In this document: positions 27,294 to 35,867 of the stretch, in pieces
How the letters are laid out: every line of letters starts with the position of its first letter
Numbering within the stretch: position 1 is the stretch's first letter
From: Fibrobacterota bacterium
Lineage (GTDB): Bacteria; Fibrobacterota; Fibrobacteria; UBA11236
DNA length: 64,000 bases
Direction of reading: 5' to 3'
NCBI GenBank assembly: GCA_028287465.1
Contig: JAQBPO010000043.1
Coordinates: forward strand, 45,645-109,644
Notes under the pieces: generated by a model
Database searches by the model: none
The model's input: the letters and a program-made list of their open reading frames with translations, nothing else
What the model was told of the DNA's origin: nothing
Made by a program: the position numbers and the translations under genes

Positions 27294-27377
27294 ATGGGTT
27301 GGCTTTGGTTAGGTTTGGTTTGTAAAACTCGCTTTTGGGCAACGATTCCGAGGAAAGTTTTGTGGTTTGCCCAATAA
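27294..27377 (+). CDS. Possible 27-residue leader peptide upstream of ilvB
   Basis: A short frame begins at ATG 27294, three bases after AAGGA, and ends at TAA 27375-27377. Its first residues (MGWLWLGLVC) are rich in Leu, Val and Trp, as might be expected for an attenuation leader of a branched-chain amino-acid operon. I do not see a clear terminator/antiterminator pair after it, and the best promoter for ilvB lies downstream, so it may be fortuitous. The whole region 27076-27481 (406 bases) is unusually AT-rich for this window and otherwise empty. Confidence 0.25.
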   Translation: MGWLWLGLVCKTRFWATIPRKVLWFAQ

Positions 27378-27412
27378 AACCCCGTTATGGTTTGAAATGG
27401 GGAAGAGGATTC

Positions 27413-27440
27413 TTGCATTTTCGGCGAAACTTGTTATACT
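27413..27440 (+). promoter_or_regulatory. ilvB: Sigma-70-type promoter for ilvB
   Basis: TTGCAT (27413-27418) and TATACT (27435-27440) are separated by 16 bases and lie about 40 bases before ilvB. A strong ribosome-binding site, GGAGGAGG (27468-27475), follows six bases before the start codon. Confidence 0.6.
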
Positions 27441-27481
27441 TTCCATCTACTGACCTATGAATTATTTGGAGGAGGCAAAAA

Positions 27482-29197
27482 ATGGCTAATAAAACCTGCA
27501 CCGGGGCGGAAGCTCTCATCCATTGCATCCACCAGCACGGGGTCGAATACATCTTCGGGCATCCCGGTGGGGCCGCCATTCCGATTTTCGATGCCTTGGT
27601 GGACTCGCCCATCAAGTTCATCCTGACCCGCCATGAACAAGGCGCGACCCATATGGCCGACGGCATGGCGCGAGCCACCGGCAAGGCCGGCGTGGTTCTC
27701 GTGACCTCCGGTCCCGGCGCCACCAATACCATCACCGGCATCATGACCGCGGCCATGGACTCGGTTCCCATGATCGTCATCACCGGCCAGACCATCCAGT
27801 CCATGCTCGGCCTGGACGCGTTCCAGGAAGCGGACGTGGTGGGCATCTCCTATCCCGCCGTCAAGCATTCCTACCTGGTCCGGAACGTGAACGACATTCC
27901 GCGCATCATCAAGGAAGCCTTCCATATCGCCGAGACCGGCCGCCCCGGTCCCGTGCTCATCGACATCCCCAAGGACGTTTCCGGCGCCGTATTCGAGCCG
28001 AACTATAACGTGGAGATCGACCTTCCCGGCTACTCCATTCCCACCCATGGCGATACCGCCCAAATCGCCCGCTGCGCGGATTTCCTGGCCAAGGCCAAGA
28101 AGCCCCTGCTGCTCGTGGGCCATGGGGCCGTCATCTCGGACGCCGGCCGCGCCCTCAAGCTGCTGGCGGAAAAGCTCCAGATTCCCGTGGTGAACACCCT
28201 GCTCGGAAAGGGCGGGTTCCCGGAAACCCATGAATTGAACCTGGGCATGCTGGGCATGCACGGCACCGCCTACGCCAACAAGGCCGTGGCCGATTGCGAC
28301 CTCATCATGTCCATCGGCTCCCGCTGGGACGATCGCATCTGCGGCAAGTACGCGGCCTTCTGCCCCGATGCCGTCAAGATCCATATCGACATCGACCCCG
28401 CCGAAATCGGAAAGATGATCAAGCCCGACTGCTCCATCGTGGGCGACGCCCGCCTGGTGCTCGAAGAGCTGCTCAGCATGGCCCGCAAGGGCGACACCGA
28501 GGATTGGCTGGCCCAGTGCAGGAAATGGCGCAAGCAGTTCCCGCTCAAATACGGCAAGCAGGGCGGCCTCAAGGCCCAATACGTGCTCGATGAAATCTAC
28601 CGCATCTCCAAGGGCAAGGCCATCGTCACCACCGACGTGGGCCAGCACCAGATGTGGGCCGCGCAGTTCTACAAGACCGACAGCCGCTTCCATTGGATCT
28701 CCTCCGGCGGCGCCGGCACCATGGGTTTCGGCATGCCCGCGGCCATCGGCGCGCAGTTCGCCCGTCCGGACGCGCTCGTCATCGCCGTTGTGGGCGATGG
28801 AGGCTTCCAGATGACCTTGTCCGAGCTGGCCACGGCCGCCGTGAACAAGCTGCCCATCAAGATCCTCATCATCAACAACAAGTACCTGGGCATGGTCCGC
28901 CAATGGCAGGCCCTGTTCTTCGAGAACCGGTATTCCGGCGTGGATCTGGAAGGCAATCCCAACTTCGTGAAGCTGGCCGAGGCCTACGGCATGAAGGGGT
29001 TCCGCATCAAGCGCAACGCCGACGTGAGCAAGACCCTGGCGGCGGCCTTGGCCTATAACGACGGCCCTTGCATCATCGAGGCGGAAGTGGAGAAGGAGGA
29101 CAACGTGTTCCCCATGATCCCGGCCGGTTCGGCGATTTCCGAAATGGTCCTGGAAGCGCCAAAGAAGGCGATGGCCAAACCCGTGGGAAGCACCTGA
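27482..29197 (+). CDS. ilvB: Acetolactate synthase, large (catalytic) subunit
   Basis: The thiamine-diphosphate enzyme that makes acetolactate and acetohydroxybutyrate, the first common step of valine, leucine and isoleucine synthesis. The 571-residue chain has the three expected regions: the Pyr domain with the catalytic glutamate (ILTRHEQGATHMADG, near residue 50) and VTSGPGATNTITG; the central FAD-binding domain; and the PP domain with the TPP/Mg motif GDGGFQMTLSEL to NNKYLGMVRQWQ (about 440-480). GMHGTAYANKAV and the SIGSRWDDR segment are typical of IlvB. It has a strong ribosome-binding site and is followed, across tandem hairpin repeats, by the regulatory subunit. Confidence 0.95.
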   Translation: MANKTCTGAEALIHCIHQHGVEYIFGHPGGAAIPIFDALVDSPIKFILTRHEQGATHMADGMARATGKAGVVLVTSGPGATNTITGIMTAAMDSVPMIVITGQTIQSMLGLDAFQEADVVGISYPAVKHSYLVRNVNDIPRIIKEAFHIAETGRPGPVLIDIPKDVSGAVFEPNYNVEIDLPGYSIPTHGDTAQIARCADFLAKAKKPLLLVGHGAVISDAGRALKLLAEKLQIPVVNTLLGKGGFPETHELNLGMLGMHGTAYANKAVADCDLIMSIGSRWDDRICGKYAAFCPDAVKIHIDIDPAEIGKMIKPDCSIVGDARLVLEELLSMARKGDTEDWLAQCRKWRKQFPLKYGKQGGLKAQYVLDEIYRISKGKAIVTTDVGQHQMWAAQFYKTDSRFHWISSGGAGTMGFGMPAAIGAQFARPDALVIAVVGDGGFQMTLSELATAAVNKLPIKILIINNKYLGMVRQWQALFFENRYSGVDLEGNPNFVKLAEAYGMKGFRIKRNADVSKTLAAALAYNDGPCIIEAEVEKEDNVFPMIPAGSAISEMVLEAPKKAMAKPVGST

Positions 29198-29207
29198 GCC
29201 CCGGCTA

Positions 29208-29327
29208 GTTAGGCTCATCGCTTCTGAGTTTGCGCGGCAAACTCAACGCGACTCGCTTATCGAAACTGTTAGGCTCCTCGCTTCTGAGTTTGCGCGGCAA
29301 ACTCAACGCGACTCGCTTTTTGAAATT
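29208..29327 (+). repeat. Two tandem 60-base hairpin repeats between ilvB and ilvN
   Basis: Two 60-base units (29208-29267 and 29268-29327) differ at only a few positions. Each contains a hairpin GAGTTTGC, loop GCG, GCAAACTC, flanked by GGCTC-TCGCT on the left and GCGACTCGC on the right. The same design is found after the β-barrel gene at 10288-10392. The 149-base gap between the acetolactate synthase subunits is filled almost entirely by these units, so they may stabilise or attenuate the ilv transcript. No T-tract follows the stems. Confidence 0.9.
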
Positions 29328-29346
29328 GGTAAGGAAGGATATAGAC

Positions 29347-29928
29347 ATGGCAAACGGCATCAATGGAATCAATGGCATGAACGGCACCGCCACCAAGCTC
29401 TCCGTGATCGAGAGCAAGGGCGCCAAGGCGATCCCCTCCGGGAACCAGCACGCCATCAGCCTGCTGGTGAACAACCGGCCCGGCGTGCTCATCCGCATCG
29501 CCCTGGTCTTCAACCGGCGCGGCTACAATATCGAGTCCCTGGTGGTCTCGCCCGCGCATAACGGCAAGTTCTCGCGCATGAATATCACCGCCTCGGGGGA
29601 GCCCAAGACCCTGGAGCAGATCATCAAGCAGCTGAACAAGCTGATCGACGTGATCCATGCCAAGGACCATACGGACGAAGTCACGGTCGAGAAGGAACTG
29701 GCCCTCATCAAGGTCAACTGCCCTTCGGACAAGCGCACGGAGATCCTCCAGATCGCCGAGCACTTCAAGAGCCAGACCGTGGACCTGAGCGAATCGACCC
29801 TGATGCTCCAGGTCACCGGCAGCACGGAGAAGCTGGACGCCATGGAAATGATGCTGGACAAATACGGCATCAAGGAGATGGTCCGCACCGGGAAAATCAT
29901 CATGGCGCGGGGTTCCGCGGATACTTGA
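29347..29928 (+). CDS. ilvN: Acetolactate synthase, small (regulatory) subunit
   Basis: Binds branched-chain amino acids and controls the IlvB catalytic subunit. After a short Asn/Gly/Ile-rich N-terminus (residues 1-30, with the repeated word NGIN), an ACT domain begins at about 36 (HAISLLVNNRPGVLIRIALVF, then RRGYNIESLVV) and the C-terminal ALS domain ends in RTGKIIMARGSADT. The 193-residue length is slightly above the usual 160-180. AAGGAAGGA precedes ATG 29347. The upstream in-frame extension would translate the hairpin repeats and is rejected. A diverged copy of its last 45 bases occurs at 43573-43617. Confidence 0.93.
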   Translation: MANGINGINGMNGTATKLSVIESKGAKAIPSGNQHAISLLVNNRPGVLIRIALVFNRRGYNIESLVVSPAHNGKFSRMNITASGEPKTLEQIIKQLNKLIDVIHAKDHTDEVTVEKELALIKVNCPSDKRTEILQIAEHFKSQTVDLSESTLMLQVTGSTEKLDAMEMMLDKYGIKEMVRTGKIIMARGSADT

Positions 29929-30330
29929 AGGATGGGTCCCGGGAGATCGGGATCAACGTGCGTTGACGCTTCGAATCCTTTCGTCCTGATGATCATTGAC
30001 CAGCGCAATCAAAACCGGTAGCCTTCTTCCAAAGAATCGGCTGGCCGGACCACCGCCTGTCCAAACGTAGAGCTTCCGGCTTTGCAAAAACCGCCTCTTC
30101 CCGGGTTTTACACCTTCCATACTCTCGGTGCGTTTTCGGCCTCGAAACCGGAAAAATCGCATGAAAACCGAGTTCGATTCCCTGATTCCAGGTCTGGGGT
30201 CGACTTGCCCCCAGTATTCCCGACCCCGCCTAATCGCGTACCCAATTCTTCGATTTAGATCCTTCCCGTTAACGTCCACGGGCACGTTTCGTGCCTTGGT
30301 TACTTATGGCCGATTTACACGGGGGTACAA
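29929..30330. other. 402-base gene-free region upstream of the glucan locus
   Basis: I see no credible gene here. The base composition is lower in GC than the neighbouring genes. A 7-bp dyad, GGGGTCG (30196-30202) and CGACCCC (30221-30227), with CTGGGG and CCCCAG also able to pair, might be an operator or an RNA hairpin controlling the downstream operon. No reliable -35/-10 pair could be fixed by eye. No regulator gene for the locus is present. Confidence 0.4.
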
Positions 30331-31851
30331 TTGAAGTTCCATTTGGTTTTGTCTATGTCGGTATTCGCCCAGGTCGGATGGTCGGCCATTTCCCTGACCA
30401 TGCAGGATCCCATGCAGCAGCCTATCGCGGGCGTCAGCTGTTCCCAAGGAGGAGTCTCGGCGGTGTCCAACGCCCAGGGCGTAATCTCCCTTAACGGTAT
30501 CACGGGCATCATTCCCATTCGCCAGGGCATGCAGAACGCGCCCTTGTTGGATGTTCCGGTGGCGACCGGTGAAAAGGCGGTGCTGGCCGTTTTCGACAGC
30601 CGCGGCCATCAGGTTGTCCGCCGCGAGATCCTGCGTGGCGAGTCCTTCGACTTTGCCGCCCCCAACCCTGGGGTCTATCATGTGCGCATCACCGGGCGTA
30701 ACCTTAACGTCAGCCAGAGCGTTCCGGTCATGAGCGGTCGATTGGCGTTTTCCGGCGTGGCCCCGGCTTATGAGGCCTCCAATGCCCTGCGTAAGTCGGC
30801 CGCCGCCGCCGATGTGACCTGCTCCAAGGCCGGTTATGCCACCAAGACCTTCTCCCTCAATGACGGCGACACCAAGACCATCGGCTTTGGCGTGCAAATC
30901 GGACGGACCTTCGATCCGGCCAATTACCCCAAATTCCCGGGCTTCAACCTGGAAATCGCGGAAGATTTCAATACCGCGGATTGGTCCAAGGGATTGACGT
31001 GGGACCCCAATGCCAATTATGCGAGCAATGATCCCGTGTGGGAACCCAGCGACGGCGGATTCAACGACAATAGGGTCCGTTTCAACCCCGGCAATATCCT
31101 GTTCAAGGACGATGCCATGGTCTTCAAGATGGACAAGGTGACCCAACCCGCTTCCTATACGAAATCCGAGTCCGATAATTGCGCGACTACGGTCGTCAAT
31201 CCCTTTTGCGTGAATGGGAAATTCACCGCGCAAGAGCGTCCGATCACCGGCGCGGAAGTCCGGACGAAAAACAACCACTTCCGCTATGGTCGTTACGAAG
31301 TCAAGATTGACCCGCCCGAGCGTGGTCCGGGCCCGAATACGGCCGATGGCTTCCTTGCCGCGATGTTCACCTGGTTCACCCCCCGTGATCTCCACTGGCG
31401 CGAAATCGATGTGGAAATCCTGGGAAACAACCCGGATGGCTACCTGACCAATCTTTTCTATACCAACAAGTTCAGCTCTTGGCAGGCTGGATGGGAAACA
31501 CCCGTCCGCCCAAAACCCCCCGCGCCTTTCGACTCACGCGCCGCGCACACTTATGCGTTCGAGTGGCTGCCGAAATCCGTCAAGTGGTATGTGGATGGGG
31601 CCCTGATCCGGACCTACGGTGAAGGCGGCACGACCAAGGCCAAGGTCGAAATCTCCCAGATGAGCACCAAAATCGTGATGAATTTCTGGATCCTGAATAA
31701 TGATGTCGGAGGAGACGGCGCCGGCAATCAATATCCCATCGAAACGAAATTCGACAACTTCCGCTATTACCGCTGGAACGAGGACGGCGACAAGAAAACG
31801 TATCCGGAAACCGTTTGCATAAGCGCCACTTCGAATAACTGCCCGATGTAG
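30331..31851 (+). CDS. Secreted GH16 glucanase with N-terminal FlgD-like module
   Basis: A 506-residue exported glycoside hydrolase. TTG 30331, five bases after GGGGG, gives a short signal peptide (about 1-19); ATG 30355 would cut it in half. Residues 75-135 hold an FlgD-like β-sandwich (LAVFDSRGHQV, then NPGVYHVRIT), here N-terminal instead of at the usual C-terminal place. The GH16 domain spans about 195-490, with the catalytic sequence WREIDVEILG: Glu358 nucleophile, Asp360, Glu362 acid/base, the regular ExDxE form found in lichenase-like and related members. It probably cuts β-1,3- or mixed β-1,3/1,4-glucan outside the cell. It is first in the glucan locus and separated from the next gene by a hairpin. 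Confidence 0.88.
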   Translation: MKFHLVLSMSVFAQVGWSAISLTMQDPMQQPIAGVSCSQGGVSAVSNAQGVISLNGITGIIPIRQGMQNAPLLDVPVATGEKAVLAVFDSRGHQVVRREILRGESFDFAAPNPGVYHVRITGRNLNVSQSVPVMSGRLAFSGVAPAYEASNALRKSAAAADVTCSKAGYATKTFSLNDGDTKTIGFGVQIGRTFDPANYPKFPGFNLEIAEDFNTADWSKGLTWDPNANYASNDPVWEPSDGGFNDNRVRFNPGNILFKDDAMVFKMDKVTQPASYTKSESDNCATTVVNPFCVNGKFTAQERPITGAEVRTKNNHFRYGRYEVKIDPPERGPGPNTADGFLAAMFTWFTPRDLHWREIDVEILGNNPDGYLTNLFYTNKFSSWQAGWETPVRPKPPAPFDSRAAHTYAFEWLPKSVKWYVDGALIRTYGEGGTTKAKVEISQMSTKIVMNFWILNNDVGGDGAGNQYPIETKFDNFRYYRWNEDGDKKTYPETVCISATSNNCPM

Positions 31852-31859
31852 CCTTTCCC

Positions 31860-31892
31860 ATGCCCGGGCTGAAGCGATTCCGGCCCGGGCAT
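31860..31892 (+). terminator. Intercistronic hairpin inside the glucan locus
   Basis: A perfect 10-bp stem, ATGCCCGGGC (31860-31869) and GCCCGGGCAT (31883-31892), lies nine bases after the first GH16 gene. There is no T-tract, so it looks more like an mRNA-stabilising or partially attenuating hairpin than a full terminator. It could set the level of the first enzyme above that of the downstream genes. Confidence 0.5.
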
Positions 31893-31930
31893 CCCATCCT
31901 CAATCGAATCCAATCACACCGGGGTCTCTC

Positions 31931-32908
31931 ATGAATTTGCGCACTCCAGCGCTATGCGTATGCTTGTTGTTGATCGGATGCGATTTCGGACCGGCGCCGC
32001 TCAAGTTGGGCGAGCCTCCACGCACGGCGCCGGACGGCTCTTTGGCGACGCCGCTCAACGTCGGGCGGGCCTTCTCGCCCACGGGTTATTTCTACAACGT
32101 GTGGGCGCCGGCGGACACGACCTTTACCTTGGTGGATCCGGAGAAGTGGAACAACTTCCTGGCCTACCAAAGCATCTACCAACATCCCGCCTGCAAAGAC
32201 CGCGTACCCATCGATACGCTCGTCAAATACGATTCCACTCTCGGCCAGATTTCCACGCCGACCGGTTTCTATTCCGAATTCAGCTGCACGCAGTTCACCT
32301 ATATGCCGGTCTCGGAAGACGACCTGTACGGTGGCGTATTCTGGCTCAAAGGGAACAACTTCGGGAATTTCCCGGGTGTGAAGGTCAAAGGGGGCGCCAG
32401 AAGAATCAGGTTCTGGGCTCGTTCCCTGACCGGCGACCAGGTCGTCACATTCGGGGTGGGGGCGACCAATTTCTCCAGCCTCAAGCCTTGGTTCTACTTC
32501 TCCCCCAACGCGGATGAATGGGGCAATCCCTTGCCCGTCAAGACCCCACGCTTCATGAAGAGCACGGTAAAGGATCCTGTCACCGGGGTGGTCAAGGACA
32601 CCGTAGTCGTGCAGGATTCGGTGCCGGAGGGGATCTATGTCAAGGATTTCAAGGCGCTGACGGAACAATGGACCCTGCAAACCCTCAACCTGAACCAGAT
32701 CTACAACGGCTTTTTCCATGCGGACGGTAACCCGTACGACTCGCTTCCCGACCACCGGCTCATCGGAGCCTTCTATTGGGCGTTGGAAAAAAGCTTCCTG
32801 AGGGATACCAGCCGCGTCACGCCCTTCATCACCGACTCCACAGGAGCCAAGCGCCGGGTGCGCTACGGTTCGGCCACCATACTCATCGACGGTATCCGCT
32901 ATGAATAA
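31931..32908 (+). CDS. Lipoprotein of the glucan locus, possible carbohydrate-binding protein
   Basis: A 325-residue lipoprotein with a good lipobox (LLLIGC, Cys17). I do not recognise a named family. The middle part (about 120-200) is β-rich with conserved-looking aromatic residues (GGVFWLKGNNFG, GGARRIRFWARSLTGDQVVTFGVG, then FSSLKPWFYFSP), the pattern of a carbohydrate-binding jelly-roll similar to those in CBM or CIA30-like domains. The position between a secreted glucanase and an outer-membrane protein suggests a surface glycan-binding role, comparable to SusD/SusE lipoproteins, but this is inference. Its last eight bases overlap the start of the next gene. Confidence 0.75.
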   Translation: MNLRTPALCVCLLLIGCDFGPAPLKLGEPPRTAPDGSLATPLNVGRAFSPTGYFYNVWAPADTTFTLVDPEKWNNFLAYQSIYQHPACKDRVPIDTLVKYDSTLGQISTPTGFYSEFSCTQFTYMPVSEDDLYGGVFWLKGNNFGNFPGVKVKGGARRIRFWARSLTGDQVVTFGVGATNFSSLKPWFYFSPNADEWGNPLPVKTPRFMKSTVKDPVTGVVKDTVVVQDSVPEGIYVKDFKALTEQWTLQTLNLNQIYNGFFHADGNPYDSLPDHRLIGAFYWALEKSFLRDTSRVTPFITDSTGAKRRVRYGSATILIDGIRYE

Positions 32909-34883
32909 GATTCATCTGCTCCTGGCGGCATGCCTCGCGGCCTCCGTCCCGGCCCTCGCCAACGATTTCAGCTGTATCGGGGAATCCGAATCCTACATCA
33001 AGGAAATGGATATCGGCCTCCTGCGCCATACCATCGACGCGCGCCTCGCCAAAGGGGACTCCCTCACCGCCAATGATCATTGCGTCGTCGCCGAGTTGAT
33101 GAAACGCACCGGCGACACGCGCGCTTCGGACCAATACGAGGCGGCCATCGCCAAGGACCCGACCGCCGCCGGATACGAACTGTTCTATGCCCAATACCTG
33201 CGCTGGACCCTCGGCGCCATGTACCCGGTGTGGCACGAGGCGAAGGACCATTATAACCGCGCGCTCGAAAAAGTCGCCAAATACAAGGAGAAGGGCGAGC
33301 TCCAGCATTACCAGATGGTGATCGAGGATTGGGCGACGCGCGGTCTCATCTACCTGCATGAAAGCGATGGAATGGTCCTGAGCGGATCGCCGGAAAAGAC
33401 CCCGTCCCATTACGACCTCGGATACGCCATGTTGAACTGCTTCAACTACGGCGAGTCCGAATGCGGCGAAGGCGACCTCGACAAGCAGAAGGTCGATGCC
33501 GTGAGGGATTACGCGGGTGAGCACATGTTCGCGCGGTCCCTGTGGCGTGCCGGTCCCGTGGGATTCGACCTCAACGGCGTCCAGAAGCAGCTGCTCCGGC
33601 GGAAGGTCTTCAAGGAAACCAAGCACCGGCTGCGCCTGCGCACGCCGGTAGCCACCTTGGACGCCTGGTACGCATACAAGCACGGTGACAATGCCCTCAT
33701 CCACAACTATTACTTCCCCCGCGCCCTGACCGCCGGTAAAGTCGATTCGAACGGGAATGCCGTCGCCAATCCCACCGCCTTCTCCACCGACCCCTTCGCC
33801 CCCGTGACCGTGCATGAATATGCGGCCTCGCTCACGCGCCCTCTCAATTTCAATCCCCTGGCCGAAATCCTGCTGACCGGCACCGTTCGGTATATCGAGC
33901 GCCGGGGAACGGTTGAATTCTTCGGGCAGGAAGCCGCGGCCGGGGCTTCGGTTCCCAAGACGGGATATGGCGGAATAGGCTTTTTCGGGAAAGGCTACCC
34001 CGACGACGGCGTGGCCGTGGAACGCATGAACCAATACGAACTGGGCCTGGATTGGTCCCGCTTCCTGGGACCGGACAAGATCTATAACGAGAACTTCGCC
34101 CTGTTCCAGGACATTTCCGATTGGAAATTCCAGCAGGAGGGAATCAACCTCGACCGGAAGCGGTATATCCTCGCAAGCAAGCTGGACTATGCTTTCTATC
34201 GTCCCATCTCCTTTCCTTGGGGCAGGATGTACACCCGCGGTTGGCATTTCCGCGTCGGGGGCTTCATGGACAAGGAATTCTGGGGATCAAGTTATGGGTT
34301 GAAGCAAGACCTTTACGTGGGCACGGAATTGAGGGGCATCGGCGGCTGGGACGTGAACCTGCAATCCACCCTCATGGACCATACCATCTTCTGGCCGCCC
34401 GAAAACGATCCTTTCACGCCGGATGAAATCCGCCGGGACAGCCTGATCCAGGAAAACACCCTCAGGACCCGGTACCATCGCGTCAACCTGACGCCCATGT
34501 ACCGGCTGGTCGATGAAGAGGTCACTCCCGGCATGCCACGCCCCGTATTCCTCGGTCTCCGGCCGGCCTTCGTGAACGTGACATTCCCGATCCGCTGGGA
34601 CCTGGAACTTAAGGGTCCTGGCGACGGCGCCCTGGTGGTGCAGGATACCCTTTCCATTTCGGCGGACGGGAAGTCCATCGTTACGGATACCCGCACCCTT
34701 GCCCCGGGCACGGTACGCAGCTACTCCAACGTCTATGCCGGGACCGAGATCTGGACAAAATGGATCCAAAACACGGCGCGGCCCATGACTTTCATCTTCA
34801 TGGCCGGAGTGTATTACGAGAATTTCTACGACGTGAAGATGGACCGGTTCCTGGGAACGACTAGGCTGTACCTGGGTTTCTGA
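32901..34883 (+). CDS. TPR and outer-membrane β-barrel protein, candidate glucan porin
   Basis: A 660-residue exported protein with a signal peptide (about 1-20, ending PALA). Residues 35-155 are α-helical with TPR-like repeats (HCVVAELMKRTGDTRASDQYEAAI and AKDHYNRALEKVAKY). From about 230 to the end the sequence becomes amphipathic β-strands with aromatic girdles, finishing in a strand ending YLGF, as in outer-membrane barrels with a C-terminal Phe. A TPR region before a barrel is found in polysaccharide porins such as BcsC and PgaA. Placed among glucanases and lipoproteins, it may pass glucan oligosaccharides across the outer membrane, replacing the missing SusC-type receptor. It overlaps both neighbours. 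Confidence 0.78.
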   Translation: MNKIHLLLAACLAASVPALANDFSCIGESESYIKEMDIGLLRHTIDARLAKGDSLTANDHCVVAELMKRTGDTRASDQYEAAIAKDPTAAGYELFYAQYLRWTLGAMYPVWHEAKDHYNRALEKVAKYKEKGELQHYQMVIEDWATRGLIYLHESDGMVLSGSPEKTPSHYDLGYAMLNCFNYGESECGEGDLDKQKVDAVRDYAGEHMFARSLWRAGPVGFDLNGVQKQLLRRKVFKETKHRLRLRTPVATLDAWYAYKHGDNALIHNYYFPRALTAGKVDSNGNAVANPTAFSTDPFAPVTVHEYAASLTRPLNFNPLAEILLTGTVRYIERRGTVEFFGQEAAAGASVPKTGYGGIGFFGKGYPDDGVAVERMNQYELGLDWSRFLGPDKIYNENFALFQDISDWKFQQEGINLDRKRYILASKLDYAFYRPISFPWGRMYTRGWHFRVGGFMDKEFWGSSYGLKQDLYVGTELRGIGGWDVNLQSTLMDHTIFWPPENDPFTPDEIRRDSLIQENTLRTRYHRVNLTPMYRLVDEEVTPGMPRPVFLGLRPAFVNVTFPIRWDLELKGPGDGALVVQDTLSISADGKSIVTDTRTLAPGTVRSYSNVYAGTEIWTKWIQNTARPMTFIFMAGVYYENFYDVKMDRFLGTTRLYLGF

Positions 34884-35824
34884 TGAAATGGCCCATTATG
34901 GTCGTGGCGGCCGCTTTCTCCCATTGCATCCAGAATCCGGGAACCGGCCCCAAGCCCCAGACCGTGGTCATGCCGCCGCCCGATTGGCAGCTGGTCTGGT
35001 CCGATGAGTTCGATGGGGACAAGCTGGATACGGCGAAATGGAGCTACCAGATTGCCCATGGTTGCGAGCTGGGTATTTGCGGATGGGGCAACAACGAATT
35101 GGAATACTATACCGATCGCCCGAAGAACATCCGCCTGGAAGAGGGCAACCTGATCCTGCAGGCCCACCTGGAAACGGTGGACTCCGGTATCACCAACCTC
35201 TATCCCGGCTTCGATACCATTCCCATCGAGGGCGGGTACAAGTGGACCGCCAAGCCCGACACCTTCAAGCATACCTCGGCCCGCATCACCACCGCGGGCA
35301 AAGGCGATTGGAAGTTCGGCAAGATAGAGGTGCGCGCGAAGATTCCCGAAGGCGGAGACGGCCGCGGGTGCTGGCCCGCCATCTGGATGTTGCCCACGGC
35401 CAATGTCAACGGGAGCTGGCCGAAAAGCGGGGAGATGGATATCATGGAGGCCTACGGCCCCGGCATGGATACCGTGCATCAGACCTTCCATTGGTGGGGC
35501 GGGGAAGGCACCAAGGGCAGCTATGTCCAGACGGCCCTGGCATTCCATCCCGGGAGCTGGGCGGACGATTTCCACGTCTACGGCCTGGTCTGGACCCGGG
35601 ATAAGGTCACCGCCTCGGTGGACGGGCAGGTGTACGTGACCCGGAAGAACAACGGCAGCGTGCGGCAATATCCATACATCGAGAAATTCCACCTGCTGTT
35701 GAATATCGCCATCGGGGGAGGCGCGGTCCGGGGCGGCACGTTCGGACTCACGGAGTTCCCCCAGACGATGAAGGTCGATTACGTGCGGATCTACCAGGAC
35801 AAGAACCAGGATTCGATTTACTAG
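34883..35824 (+). CDS. GH16 laminarinase-like lipoprotein
   Basis: A 313-residue enzyme with a short hydrophobic leader ending AFSHC, a somewhat weak lipobox. The GH16 domain fills residues 35-305: WQLVWSDEFDGDKLD at the start, then GWGNNELEYYT, and the catalytic SGEMDIMEAYG with Glu184 nucleophile, Asp186 and Glu189 acid/base. This is the ExDxxE form with a β-bulge typical of laminarinases (endo-β-1,3-glucanases). The WPAIWMLP and HTSARITT segments also fit. It differs from the ExDxE enzyme at 30331, so the two probably attack different linkages or sites. Its ATG shares one base with the preceding stop (TGATG). Confidence 0.93.
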   Translation: MKWPIMVVAAAFSHCIQNPGTGPKPQTVVMPPPDWQLVWSDEFDGDKLDTAKWSYQIAHGCELGICGWGNNELEYYTDRPKNIRLEEGNLILQAHLETVDSGITNLYPGFDTIPIEGGYKWTAKPDTFKHTSARITTAGKGDWKFGKIEVRAKIPEGGDGRGCWPAIWMLPTANVNGSWPKSGEMDIMEAYGPGMDTVHQTFHWWGGEGTKGSYVQTALAFHPGSWADDFHVYGLVWTRDKVTASVDGQVYVTRKNNGSVRQYPYIEKFHLLLNIAIGGGAVRGGTFGLTEFPQTMKVDYVRIYQDKNQDSIY

Positions 35825-35867
35825 GGGACCGTATTACCGGCTCCCCACTCAAGCGCTAGAGGTGAAA

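Noticed and set aside
30196..30227. Riboswitch upstream of the glucan locus
   Set aside because: Only a short dyad is present, with no recognisable aptamer core; kept as a possible operator at most.
29953..30285. 110-residue minus-strand frame between ilvN and the glucan locus
   Set aside because: Arg/Gly-rich with no ribosome-binding site or family resemblance, in a region whose composition looks non-coding.
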